Shown in pieces: positions 41,637 through 53,814 of a stretch of 64,000 nucleotides of DNA. Origin of the DNA: Epiperipatus broadwayi (Eukaryota > Onychophora > Udeonychophora > Euonychophora > Peripatidae). Below the pieces are notes generated by a model. That model was not told the DNA's origin. It saw only the letters and a list, made by a program, of their open reading frames with translations, and made no database searches. Positions within the stretch are counted from its first letter, which is position 1; every line of letters begins with the position of its first letter. The stretch lies in assembly GCA_028023455.1 (NCBI GenBank), contig JAQFVV010012442.1, positions 622,001 to 686,000 on the forward strand, written 5' to 3'. The position numbers and the translations under genes are program-made.

Positions 41637-41639
<3 letters not shown>

Positions 41640-44600
41640 TATTGGTCTGACCTCAGTTCAGTTTCAGCACATAGTCAAATCCTAGTCAAATCCTCTGCAA
41701 TATATATCATTGCAAAAAATATTTAAAGGTACATTTATGAAAAACAAAACCAAGTTATTAACATAACTTGCTATCACTTCTATTTATGATCAATAGATGG
41801 TGTTTTACCAAAAGACCGAACAAGTGTAAATTTGTTTACATAACAATGAAATAGTCAAAATTCACTATCTCTTTCATTTGCGCATCCTCATTTCAGCTGA
41901 TTTCAAGCTAATTTGCTATCATCAGTGAAGGATAGAGTTAGAATCTAGATCTAAACTCTGACTCCAAGTGTTTATGCAAAACGTTTCTATCTGTTTGCAT
42001 GTGTGTATTTTTCAGGCCCGTAAAGTCTTCAAACCAGACAGATCGCTATATGGGGCTGATCACAGTTCAGTTTCACCACATAGTCATCGCCCCTGCAATA
42101 TATATAATCTCAAAAAACCTTTACAGGTACATTTATGAAAACAAGTTATTAACGTAACTTGCTATCACTTCTATTTATGATCAATAGATGGTGTTTTACC
42201 AAAACACCGAACAAGAGTAAATTTGTTTACATAACAACAAAAGAGTCAGAATTCACTATCTTTTTCATTTTCTCACCCTCAGATCAGCTGATTTCAAGCT
42301 AATTTGCTATCATCAATGAAGCATAAAGTTATAAATTAGATCTAAACACTGACTCCGGGTGTTTATGCAAAACGTTTCTATCAGTTTGCAAGTGTGGATT
42401 TTCCAGGCCTGTAAGGTCTTCAAACCATCCACATTGCTATATGGGGCTGATCTCAGTTCAGTTTCACCACATAGTCAAAGCCTCTGCAATATATATCATT
42501 GCAAAAAACCTTGATGAAAAGAAAAACAAGTTATTCACATAACTTGCTATCACTTGTATTTATGGTCAATAGATGGCATTTTACCAAAACACCAAACAGG
42601 TGTAAATTTGTTTACATAACAACAAAAGAGTCAGAATTCACTATCTCTTTCATTTGCTCATGCTCAGGTCAGCTGATTTCAAGCTAATTTGCTATCATCA
42701 GTGAAGAATAGAGTTGGAAACTAGATCTAAACACTGACTCCAAATGTTTATGCAAAACTTTTCTATCAGTTTGCAAGTATGAATTTTTCAGACCAATAAA
42801 GTCTTCAAACCCAACCTAACAAGCCAGATAGCTATATGGGTCTGATTGCAGTTCAGTTTCACCACATAGTCAAAGCCTCTGTAATATATATCATTGCAAA
42901 AATCCTTTAAAGGTACATTTATGAAAAAAAAAAACTTATTCACGTAACTTGCTATCACTTGTATTTATGATCAATAGATGGCGTTTTACCAAAATACCAA
43001 AAAAGTGTAAATTTGTTTACATAAACAACAAAATTGTCTGAATTCACTATCTCTTTCATTTTCTCATTCTCGTATTATCTCATTTCAAGCTAATTTGCTA
43101 TCATCAGTGAAGGATATAGTTAGAAAGTAGATCCATACTCTGACTCCAAGTGTTTATGCAAAACGTTTCTATCAGTTTGCAAGCATGATTTTTTTAGACT
43201 GGTAAAGTCTGCAAACCCAGCCTAACAATACAGATAGCTATATGGGTCTGATCTCACTTCAGTTTCACCACTTAGTTAAATCCTCTGCAATATATATCAT
43301 TGCAAAAAACCTTTAAAGGTACAGTTATGAAAAACAAAAACAAGTTATAAATGTAACTTGCTATCACTTGTATTTATGATCAATAGATGGTATTTTATCA
43401 AAACACTGAACAAGTGTAAATTTGTTTACATAAATAACAAAAGAGTCATAGTTGACGTTATTTCATTTTATCACCCTCAGATCAGGTGGTTTCAAGCTAA
43501 TTTTTTATCATCAGTGAAGGATAGAGTTAGAAATTAGATCTAAACACTGACTCCAAGTGTTTATGCAAAATGTTTCTATCAGTTTGCAAGTGTGGAATTT
43601 TCAAGACCATAAATTTTTCAAACCAGCCAGATTGCTATATTGGTCTGATCTCAGTTCTGTTTCACCACATAGTCAAATCCTCTGTAATATATATCATTGC
43701 AAAAACCTTTAAAGGTTCATTTATGAAAAACAAAAACAAGTTATTCACATAACTTGCTATCACTTGTATTTATGATCAATAGATGGCATTTTACCAAAAC
43801 ACCGAACAAGTGTAAATTTGTTTACATAACGATGAAAGAGCCAGAATTCACTATCTCTTTTATTTGCTCATCCTCAGATCAGCTAATTTCAAGATAATTT
43901 CTAGCATCAGAAAGGATAGAGTTAGAAACTACATCTATACACTGACTACAAGTGTTTATGCAAAACGTTTCTATCAGTATGCAAGCATGAATTTTTCAGA
44001 CTGGTAAAGTCTGCAAACCCAGCCTAACAATACAGATAGCTATATGGGTCTGATCTCACTTCAGTTTCACCACATAGTCAAATCCTCTGCAATATATAGC
44101 ATTGCAAAAAACCTTTAAAGGTACACTTATGAAAAACAAAAACAAGTTATTAACATAACTTGATATCACTTGTATTTATGATCAATAGATGGTGTTTTAC
44201 CAAAGCACTGAACAAGTGTAAATTTGTTTACATAAAAAACAAAAGGGTCAGAGTTGACATTCTTTCATTTGCTCACCCTCAGATCAGCTGCTTTCAAGCT
44301 AATTTTCTATCATCAGTGAAGGATAGAGGTAGAAATTAGATCTAAACACTGACTCCAAGTGTTTATGCAAAATGTTTCTATCAGTTTGCAAGTGTGGAAT
44401 TTTCAAGACTGTAAATTCTTCAAACCAGCCAGATTGCTATATTGGTCTAATCTCAGTTCTGTTTCACCACATAGTCAAATTTTCTGTAATATATATCATT
44501 GCAAAAAACCTTTAACGGTACATTTATTAGAAACAAGTTATTCACATAACTTGCTATCACTTGTATTTATGATCAATAGATGGCATTTTACCAAAACACC

Positions 44601-45228
44601 GAACAAGTGTAAATTTGTTTACATAACAATGAAAGAATCAGAATTCACTCTTTTATTTTCTCATCCTCAGATCAGCTAATTTCAAGATAATTTGCTAGCA
44701 TCAGAAAGGATAGAGTTAGAAACTACATCTAAACCCTGACTACAAGTGTTTATGCAAAACATTTCTATCAGTTTACAAGGATGAATTTTTCAGAGTGGTA
44801 AAGTCTTCCAACCCAGCCTAACAAGCCTGATAGCTATATGGGTCTGATATGAGTTCAGTTTCACCACATAGTCAAAGCCTCTGCAATATATATCAGTGCA
44901 AAAAACCTTTAAAGGTACCTTTACAAAAAACAAAAAATAAGTTTTTCATGTAACTTACTATCACTAGATGGTGTTTTACTAAAACACCAAACAAGTGTAA
45001 ATTTCTTTACATAAATGACAAAAGAGTCAGAATTCACTATCTCTTTCGTTTGATCACCCTCAGATCATCTGATTTCAAGCTAATTTGCTATTATCAATGA
45101 AGAATAGAGTTAGAAATTAGATCTAAACACTCACTCCAAGTGTTTATGCAAAACGTTTCTATCAGTTTGCAAGCATGAATTTTTCAGACCAGTATAGTCT
45201 TCAAACCCAGCCTAACAAGACAGATAGC

Positions 45229-45825
45229 ATAAACACTTGGAGAGTGTGTTTACATCTAGTTTCTAACTCTATCCTTCACTGATGATAGCAAATTAGCTTG
45301 AAATCAGCTGATTTGAGGGTGATCAAATGAAAGAGATATAGTGAATTTTGACTCTTTTGTCATTTATGTAAACAAATTTCCATTTGTTCAGAGTTTTGGT
45401 AAAATGCAATCTATTGATCATAAATACAAGTGATAGCAAGTTACGTGAATACCTTGTTTTTGTTTTTCATAAATGTACCTTTAAATGTGTTTGCAATGAT
45501 ATATATTGCTGAGGTTTTGACTATGTGGTGAAACTGAATGGACATCAGACCCATGTAGCTATCTGGCTTGTTAGACTGTGTTTGAAGAGTTTACGAATTT
45601 GAAAAATTCACACTTACAAACTGATAGAAACGTTTTGCATAAACACTTACAGTGTTTAGATCTAGTTTCTTAATCTATCCTTCAATGATGATAGCAAATT
45701 AGCTTGAATTAAGCTGATCTGAGGGTGTGCTATGAAAGAGATAGTGAATTCTGACTTTTTTGTCATTTATGTAAACAAATTTACACTTGTTTGGTGTTTT
45801 GGTAAAACTCCATCTATTGAACATA
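45229..45825 (+). repeat. Inverted block of the satellite, about 1.4 units
   Basis: The orientation of the 400-bp unit flips at 45228/45229, so the ribozyme now reads on the plus strand. It ends at a short TA run (45826-45840). Confidence 0.8.
45273..45319 (+). ncRNA. Hammerhead ribozyme, type I, best-preserved copy of subfamily A
   Basis: CCTTCA (45273-45278), CTGATGA (45279-45285), TAGC (45286-45289), loop, GCTT (45296-45299), GAA (45300-45302), ATCA (45303-45306), GC, TGAT (45309-45312), H17 = T (45313), TGAGGG (45314-45319). All invariant core bases of a hammerhead are present. Cleavage is predicted after 45313. The next copy in this block (about 45676-45725) has lost C3 and part of stem III. 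Confidence 0.7.
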
Positions 45826-45840
45826 TATATATATATATAT

Positions 45841-46412
45841 GAAAAACAAAAAACGCAAGTTAAAAACTTGCATACGCTTGTATTTATGGCCTTAGATGGT
45901 GTTATACCAAAACACCTTCAAGCATTTGTTTACATAAACATCAGAGGGAGTATTTCACTATCTCTAACTTAATTTCCACTTCATATCATGATTTCAAGCT
46001 GTTTGCTATCATCGGTGAAGGACAGGATTAAGAAACTAGATCTAAAACACAAACTCTGAGCGTATAAGAAACAGTTTCTATTCAGCTTGCAAGCGTGAAT
46101 CTTTTAGACACGTAATGTCTTCAAACTCAGCATCGCATGCCAGATAGCTACATGGGTCTGATATCAGTTCAGCATCACCACATAGTAGAAGTCTCTGCAA
46201 TATATATCATTGCAAAAAAGACCTCAAAGGTACATTTATGAAAAACAAAAAACACAAGTTAAAAACTTGCATACGCTTGTATTTATGGCAATAGATGGCA
46301 TTATAACAAAAACACCTTCAACCGTTTGTTTACATAAATGTCAGAGCAAGTATTTCACTATCTCTAACTTAATTTCCACCTTCATATCATGATTTCAAGC
46401 TATTTGCTATCG
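45841..46412 (-). repeat. Diverged satellite subfamily B, first arm of a palindrome
   Basis: Units share landmarks with subfamily A but differ throughout, for example GCAAGTTAAAAACTTGC replaces the CAAGTTA/TAACTTG hairpin yet still forms a perfect stem. The ribozyme box on the minus strand is mutated (CCGATGA near 46005). Confidence 0.75.
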
Positions 46413-47128
<716 letters not shown>

Positions 47129-47213
47129 TAGTTGTATTTCACTTAAAAGATCCATTTCTTCATTAAAATCATAGTGAGAGAAGATGTTAATGAAATTTTG
47201 TTAGTAGGCTAAT

Positions 47214-47515
47214 AATGTACAGTTATATTATATTCTACTTTATATACCATTATTAGTATAGTAATAGATAGTATTTATTCATATATAATAAAATAATTTC
47301 TACAAGAGTATCATAATTTACTGTTATATTATATTCTACTTTATATATCATTATTAGTATAATTATAAATTTTATTAAACGCTCACTATACTTTCAGTAA
47401 TAGTTTTAACAAGGCTGTAAACCTTAGCAATGAGCGTCTGAAAAAATCGTAGTAATAGATAATATTTATTAATATATAATAAAATAATTTCTACAAAAGT
47501 ATGCATATATTTATC
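47214..47515. repeat. Tandem duplication with a 90-bp insert in the second unit
   Basis: A segment containing TTATATTATATTCTACTTTA and AATAGATAGTATTTATTCAT occurs twice. Between its halves the second copy carries an extra 90 bp (47361-47450) with short inverted ends AAACGCTCA / TGAGCGTCT. Confidence 0.7.
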
Positions 47516-47872
47516 AACTATTATGACACAACATTTTCATTTAAAACAGTATTTATTATCTTGCTAGGTTAGACTTTCGATACTAAACTTTTAATACGAT
47601 GTATCTTTGTCAAAGCATAACTATATGAAATATGAGGAAATACATCATCGTATCCAGTGCATGCAAGTAAATGTACAATTAACTTGTCCCAGATTATCAT
47701 ACATTTGCAATTTAGCATGCACAAATTGAACTAGCCATTGGCTATATCATTAGATTAAAACTTGTGCTTGCTAACATAAATGATATTCTCTCTTGTTTAT
47801 ATGCAATTCTTAAAGTAAATTACGTAGTATGCTTCTACTTTTCATTTTGTATTATTATTATTTTCTAGATTT

Positions 47873-49566
47873 TTAAAAACCAACACTTCTGTTTTTATAT
47901 AGGTTAGATAACATTATTAAGACATACAATTAAATAATTGTCAAGTACTTTCAACACTAACATGTCCTTACCAAGGCAAAACCTATAAAACTTGGATTGT
48001 TTCCAGTCTTAAAAATTCATTTTAAGAAACAGACATTAGTAATCAGAAAACTAATTTGGTTAGCTTTAATTGCAAAACGAAATTTCATTATTATTTATGA
48101 TTCCTTAATCTTTTGTATCTTATCATGTGGCTTATACAAAAATATATTAACCTTTTGCAGAATAAAATTATGACCCATTGCACATTGATAAATATTAAAT
48201 ATTAAGATTAGTTGGCATCATCAGATGTTGTGGTTTTATTTGTGTCTGTAGATAGAGCAGGATATATTAAAGTATTAAAAGATTCTTTGATGTTTTCAAA
48301 TATGGACCATAAAACATAATTTTATAATAATTATATTGGAAAGGATAAGTAAAGAGATAATAGGAACATAGAATATAAAATTGTATAGCATTGAGAAATG
48401 TTGGAATGTAAGTATAGCAACATAGGATATAAAATTGTATAGTTCAGAGAAATGTTGGATCACGGGTTTAGCTATTAGATCATTATATGAGTAGTTTTTT
48501 CCTTGATATTATTGAACAGTGTATTATATATGCTATTTATGATCAAATAGTAATATGATATATTGTAGATATGTGATGATGAGCTGATATATGAACAACA
48601 GAAAGTTATTTTTAAAAATACTAAATGTTTAAAAATGCTGGGACTTTATAATGTATAATAGAGGAGAAAATGAATTTAACAATTAACGTTTTTGGATGTA
48701 ATATCAAATAAGGATTATTTTACATATAAAATGATAATCAATCAGATAAATGTGTAGAACATTATATACCCTATGTAATATTTACCTATTCCACATAAGA
48801 AGGCTGGGCTTAAGTCTTTTTTATCATAACCAGTTGTTATGTTTACATGAATTAGATAGATATAATAACATAGAGAAAATATATTCAAGATTTAGTATGT
48901 GTTGGTTTGTAATTGAGCATTGACATACAAGATGTAAGAGTCATAATGATAAAGTTGACCATGAAAAATGGGTGTGTATGGTATACATACCTAATATACA
49001 TGGTAAATGGGCCTCAATTATGTGTTATGATTATAGAATAGCTTGGAGTATACCACAAAACCTTAATAGAAAATTAAATAAAGCTAAAAGTCAAATGGCT
49101 GACAGTGATAAATGGAAATTATATATTATACTGCTTGCCATGTTCAAAGACATTTTGCTATTTATATTGAGTAATGAGGACCGATATGAAATGTTATTTG
49201 CATCAATAAAATTATTCATTAAAAAAGCAATAAAAATAGTATGGTATATTCAACATTTTTTGTTCATCAATGTATAATGTGGCATAGATTTATTTTGAGA
49301 AAAGTTTAATATATTGATGTATAAGCCCAAGATAACAAACAAATATTAAGGAATTAGTTTAAAGTTAAGAAATCATAGGATACATTTAATGCTAAAAAAA
49401 CTAGTTTTCCAATAAGAAACATCTGGTTGCTAAAGTTACGTTTTTATGTCTGGAAAGATTCCATGTTTTACAGACTTTGTCATGAAAGCACTTGACAATT
49501 ATTTTAATTGTATGTACTAATAATAGTATATCTGATAAATAACACCAGAAGTGTTGGTTTTTTTAT
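47873..49566. mobile_element. Degenerate foldback element, about 1.7 kb
   Basis: Terminal segments AAAACCAACACTTCTG (left) and CAGAAGTGTTGGTTTT (right) are reverse complements, and similarity continues inward for about 130-200 bp with mismatches. TTGTATTATTATTATTTTCT occurs just outside both ends in direct orientation and may be a target duplication or a preferred target. One frame (48972-49277, 101 codons) inside is not recognised. Confidence 0.5.
48364..48480. repeat. Two direct units of about 58 bp
   Basis: Each contains AACATAG(A/G)ATATAAAATTG and GAGAAATGTTGGA. Confidence 0.6.
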
Positions 49567-49689
49567 TAATTTATAAATTGTACCAGAAGAAATTTGTATT
49601 ATTATTATTTTCTAGGCAAATAATTTTAGCATCAGCTTGACTAAAAGAATTGTCCAATGTTTTCTCATGGTCCAAAAATATTTACTTAT

Positions 49690-49852
49690 ATGTTATGTTG
49701 CATTAAGCACAGTTTATATAAATAAACATACAGAGTGGGTTTGAGTGATTCTTGATTTTATACCAAAATTAATTACTGTAATATTTGATAATTATCTACA
49801 TATTCTTGTAGATAATTACATATTACTTATAGTGTATACATATATTACAAAT

Positions 49853-49870
<18 letters not shown>
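49690..49870. repeat. Inverted-repeat arm left of RTE copy 1
   Basis: Reverse complement of about 53618-53795, with GAGTGATTCTTGATTTTA and TAATATTTGATAATTATCTA as shared blocks. The two arms bracket the first RTE copy. Confidence 0.7.
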
Positions 49871-49884
<14 letters not shown>

Positions 49885-49888
<4 letters not shown>

Positions 49889-50290
49889 TTCATGTTTCTT
49901 CTTAATATCTTTCATATTTCACTATATTTATTAGATATCAAAAAATTTAAATTATTAACAACTTATTTTGACTTGAAATACTTTTCTTTTTCAAAAATAT
50001 ATAGTTATATTAGCATCTAAAGTGAATATGGCCTTAAGCTATCTTAGCTTCTATGTAAATAACCTACTTACACTAATGAATAAATAATAATAATAGATTT
50101 ATATTTACATGTAAAAATATCACAATAAATATTCAAAAAAATTTAAACTTTTAAATCGTATTTTGTTAATTATAACAGAAATAAATATTTTTTTTAGATT
50201 TTTAAAATAAATAATAACTAAGATTTTATTGATTTTATAAACTGAAAATAATCTTTCTAATGATAATCTCTAATCTTTTTAATTTGACTA
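49885..50290 (+). mobile_element. Truncated copy of the TA-flanked MITE
   Basis: Direct match to 54559-54970, the left half of the complete MITE inside RTE copy 2. The right end is cut where the TA-cored palindromes begin. Confidence 0.7.
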
Positions 50291-50297
50291 GGAGCTC

Positions 50298-50337
<40 letters not shown>

Positions 50338-50346
50338 GAGCTCGCA

Positions 50347-50396
<50 letters not shown>

Positions 50397-50401
50397 TGCG
50401 A
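50291..50401. repeat. Two adjacent perfect TA-cored palindromes
   Basis: First: GAGCTCATT-(TA)n-AATGAGCTC (about 50291-50342). Second: CGCATACTA-(TA)n-TAGTATGCG (about 50343-50401). Each has unique-sequence bases on both sides of the TA core that are exact reverse complements, so each could extrude a cruciform. Confidence 0.9.
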
Positions 50402-50570
50402 ACATGGATGGGCTGCTCACCAACACACATTATCCAGTGTGGTGAGTTTATTGGCTTTTTACCTCTGAGTTTAAGATCAAGAAACACCATGGTCTGTCTT
50501 CTCAGTGCCTGATAAGGAGAACGAATGTTTGTGTAAATGATAAATATTTTTCCAATACATATATACAATT

Positions 50571-51803
50571 ATGACAGACAAAAATAAAGCATGGCCCTTA
50601 TTCCCAGGAGGCTGTAAAGTCACCAACCAAGGCAACGGTTGGTGGCTGAAGACGGAGGGTGCTAAGAATCCCCTGATTGCGGACCCAGGCTGCCATTTGA
50701 TGACAACTTTTTATTTAGGTACATACAACTGCAGATCACTTTCAAGTGAAAAAAGATTGCAAGAATTAGAAGAAGAACTGACTTATATTAAATGGGACAT
50801 TATTGGACTTTGTGAAGTTAGAAGAAAAGGAGAAGAAACAATTGATTTAAAAAATGGACATATACTCTATTATAAAGGCACACATATTGAAAATACAAGT
50901 GGAGTAGGATTCATTATAAATAAAAAGTGGAAGAACAATATTGTGGAGATTGATGGTGTATCAGACAGCGTGGCAAGATTAGTTATACAACTTAATAGCA
51001 GATACCAAATGCAGATAATTCAGGTTTATGCCCCAACAAGTTCTCATAGTGATGAAGTAGTAGAAGATTTTTATATGGATGTACAAAAGGCTTTTGATCA
51101 GAGTAAACAACATTTTAAAATTGTTATGGGAGACTTTAATGCTAGAATTGGTAGACAAATGAAATATGAAAGTGATGTAGGTAATTTTGGTTATGGTAAT
51201 AGAAATGAGAGAGGACATAGACTTGTGGAGTTTGCAGGAAAAGAAAAACTTTATATTATGAATTCATTTTTTGAGAAAAGTGTTAAAAGGAAATGGACAT
51301 GGAAGCATACAAATGAAGGTACAGCAGAATTGGATTATATTTTGACTGACATAAAATACATATTTCAATATTGTAATATTCTTAATAAATTTAACACAGG
51401 AAGTGATCATCGATTAGTAAAGTGTAAGTTATGTGTTAATGTAAAACTAGAGAGACAAAAATTATTAAGAAAAACAATATTTACAGTTGATATTCCTAAT
51501 CTTCAGAAACATTCTAATGAATTTAAATTGGAACTTACAAATAGGTTTCAAGTGTTAGGAGATTTTGAACATGATTCATATTTGAATGAAATTAATATGA
51601 AAATAACTGATACACTTTTAAAAACTGCCACAAACATAGCTGGTAGAACAAAGCAGCAATTGACTAATAAAATTTCTACTGAGACTAGAGAATTTATGAA
51701 GAAAAGAAGGAATATGAAGATATATAAAAATGATGTATTAAAAAGAATTGAATATCTCGAATTTTGTAAAATGGTACGGAAAAGAGTTGAAAATGATATG
51801 TGA
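50571..51803 (+). CDS. RTE LINE N-terminal part with intact AP endonuclease domain
   Basis: 410 codons. Catalytic elements of the exonuclease-endonuclease-phosphatase fold are all present: GTYNCRS (Asn53), LCEVRRKGEE (Glu82), QVYAPTS (Tyr143), GDFNARIG (Asp188, Asn190), ELDYILTD (Asp255) and GSDHRLVK (Asp279, His280). The enzyme nicks target DNA to prime reverse transcription. The frame ends with a TGA at 51801 inside what should be the linker to the RT; the remaining ORF continues in other frames, so the full protein is not made. Confidence 0.8.
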   Translation: MTDKNKAWPLFPGGCKVTNQGNGWWLKTEGAKNPLIADPGCHLMTTFYLGTYNCRSLSSEKRLQELEEELTYIKWDIIGLCEVRRKGEETIDLKNGHILYYKGTHIENTSGVGFIINKKWKNNIVEIDGVSDSVARLVIQLNSRYQMQIIQVYAPTSSHSDEVVEDFYMDVQKAFDQSKQHFKIVMGDFNARIGRQMKYESDVGNFGYGNRNERGHRLVEFAGKEKLYIMNSFFEKSVKRKWTWKHTNEGTAELDYILTDIKYIFQYCNILNKFNTGSDHRLVKCKLCVNVKLERQKLLRKTIFTVDIPNLQKHSNEFKLELTNRFQVLGDFEHDSYLNEINMKITDTLLKTATNIAGRTKQQLTNKISTETREFMKKRRNMKIYKNDVLKRIEYLEFCKMVRKRVENDM

Positions 51804-53386
51804 AAGTATAACTGTGAAATAGTAAGGAAAGCTGTAGAAGAAAATAAAAGTCTCAAAATGTTAAACAACATTTTGGTATTGGTAGGAAATTGATATCTGC
51901 AATAAGAAAAAAAAATGGAATAATTACTAAAAAGAGAGATGACATCATGAAATTGGTAGAAGATTTTTATCAAGAATTATATAGTAATAAAGAACAAGTA
52001 CCTCCTATATCTATTACATCTTCCGAATTGCCCAAAATTTTAAATGAAGAAGTGAGACATGCAATTAAGTGTATGAAGAAAGGAAAGGCTCCAGGAAATG
52101 ATGGAATTATAATTTATATATTAAAAGAAGCAGGTGAAGAAATAGAAACAATATTAGCAAAGTTATATTCCAAATGTATAAATGATAAAGGTGTACCGGA
52201 AGATTGGAAGAATGCAGTAATAATATTAATAATTAAAAATGTGATAAAGAAGATATTAGAAATTAAAGACCTATCAGCCTTTTATCAGTTTTATATAAAA
52301 ATTTTACCAAGATAATTACAAGTCGTCTACAGAGAACTTTGGATTTCCACCAACCAAGAGAACAAGCTGGATTTAAAAGTGGTTTTAGTACAATAAATCA
52401 TATCCATGTATTGAGAGAAGTCATAGAAACGACAGCCGAATATGAGTTGTCATTATGTTTTGGATTTGTAGATTATGAAAAGGTATTCGATTCTATACAC
52501 ATTTCTTCAGTGATTACAGCATTGGATCATCAAGGTATAGATCCAGGATATTGTCATATTTTAAAGAATATTTATAAAAATGCAACAGCAACAATTAGAT
52601 TACATAATGATACTGGAAAAATCAACATTGAGAAAGGTGTAAGACAAGGTGACTCCATATCTCCAAAACTCTTTACAGCAGTGCTGCAAGAAGTATTTTG
52701 TGGATTAAAATGGGAAACTAAAGGAGTGAAAGTAAATGGAGAGTATTTAAGTCATTTATATTTCGTAGATGATGTAGTTGTTTTTTGAAAATAATGCTTC
52801 AGAGCTGCAGGAAATGTTGCAGAAGTTAGCCGATGAAAGTAGAAAAGTAGGACTAAAGATAAATGTTAAACAGACTAAAGTAATGTTTAATCGATTTGCT
52901 CAAAATATGAAAATAATGATTGATTATGAAGAATTAGAAAAAGTTAACAGTTACAAATACCTTGGTCAGATTATTAATAAATATGGAAACATAATGGAGG
53001 AAATTACTCATAGAATTAAACTTGGTTGGAGTGATTTTGGTAGAAATAAATTGATACTAAAAGGAAATATTCCTATGGGTTTTAAAAGGATGGTTTTTAA
53101 CAAATGTGTTTTACCAGTTCTTACTTATGTATCTGAGACTTGGACACTTAATAGAAGAGCAATACAGAAACTTCAGACCACTCAAAGCAGTATGGAGAGA
53201 TGTATGTTGGGAGTAACAAGAAGAGATCGAAAACACAATGTATGGGTAAGACAACAAACAGGTGTTACTGACCTTATTGAAAAAATTAAAAGATTGAAAT
53301 GGAGTTGGGCTGGACATATTGCTAGAAGAGATGATAATAGATGGACAATTGAAATTTTAAACTGGATTCCAAGAGATTGTAAATGA
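51804..53386 (+). pseudogene. RTE reverse transcriptase and C-terminus, frameshifted
   Basis: Three pieces (51890-52315, 52339-52788, 52778-53386) in different frames. The first has KKGKAPGNDGI, an RT fingers motif. The second has FVDYEKVFDS (motif A), GVRQGDSISPKLF (motif B) and YFVDDVVVF (the catalytic DD). The third has KVGLKINVKQTK, YKYLGQII, and the zinc-less C-terminal WSWAGHIARRDD typical of RTE. Frameshifts lie near 51810-51890, 52315-52339 and 52780. Confidence 0.8.
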
Positions 53387-53524
53387 CACAGAAAGAGAAC
53401 ACATGCGAGATGGATGTACGAAATAAGAAAATGTGCAGGGGTGTTGTGGAGAAGAGAAGCTAAAGATTGGAGAAGATGGATTAAACTTGGAGAGACCTTC
53501 ATCCTGCAGTGGATTGATAATGGT

Positions 53525-53568
53525 TGATGATATATATATATATATATATCATCAACCATTATATATAT
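53525..53568. repeat. TA-cored palindrome at RTE copy 1 3' end
   Basis: AATGGTTGATGA-(TA)n-TCATCAACCATT: the last bases of the LINE are present again as their reverse complement after the TA run. Confidence 0.85.
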
Positions 53569-53580
53569 ACAAATATATAT

Positions 53581-53617
<37 letters not shown>

Positions 53618-53618
<1 letters not shown>

Positions 53619-53795
53619 ATAATTTGTAAAATTTGTATATACTGTGTATACACCGTAAGTAATATGTAATTATTTACAAGAGTATGTAGATAATTATCAA
53701 ATATTACAGTAGTAAATTTTGGTAGAAAATCAAGAATCACTCAAACTCGCTTTGTATGTTCATTTATATAATATGAGCTTAATGCAACTGAATAT
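53618..53795. repeat. Inverted-repeat arm right of RTE copy 1
   Basis: Reverse complement of 49690-49870 with scattered mismatches. Confidence 0.7.
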
Positions 53796-53814
53796 AACAA
53801 GATTTTTCTAATAT

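Larger units (their letters stand above)
38816..45228 (-). repeat. Satellite array of about 400-bp units with hammerhead cores (retrozyme-like)
   Basis: About 16 head-to-tail units of roughly 390-410 bp. The landmark ACAAGTTATTCACGTAACTT recurs near 38821, 39229, 39630, 40028, 40848, 41260 and onward to about 44936. Each unit contains, on the minus strand, the hammerhead ribozyme order CCTTCA-CTGATGA-TAGC..GCTT-GAA-ATCA..TGAT-H-TGAGGG. Each unit also has several short perfect stem-loops: CAAGTTA/TAACTTG, GGTGTTTT/AAAACACC, TGTAAA/TTTACA, TAAACACT/AGTGTTTA, and the palindrome ACCTTTAAAGGT. Animal retrozymes are tandem arrays of a few hundred bp per unit that self-cleave to unit-length RNAs, circularise and retrotranspose. 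Small frames of about 60 codons repeated in the units are chance. Strand given is that of the ribozyme. Confidence 0.7.
50402..53540 (+). mobile_element. RTE-clade LINE, copy 1
   Basis: 5' UTR (about 50402-50570), endonuclease, RT and C-terminal region in order, ending LKLGETFILQWIDNG at about 53520 followed by a short TGATGATATATA tail. The arrangement and end motif (ETFILQW) are typical of RTE elements, often annotated as craniofacial development protein 2-like. Stops and frameshifts after the endonuclease make it inactive. Confidence 0.85.

Noticed and set aside
38816-44679. Recurring frames of about 60 codons in the satellite as a peptide gene family
   Set aside because: They occur only in some units, differ in start and stop, and follow from the unit sequence; no signal peptide or conserved codon pattern.
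38816-45228. CRISPR-like array
   Set aside because: Units are about 400 bp, diverge throughout, and have no short constant repeat with unique spacers; the genome is eukaryotic.
48972-49277. 101-codon frame as a host gene
   Set aside because: It lies inside a degenerate foldback element and shows no known motif or splice signals.
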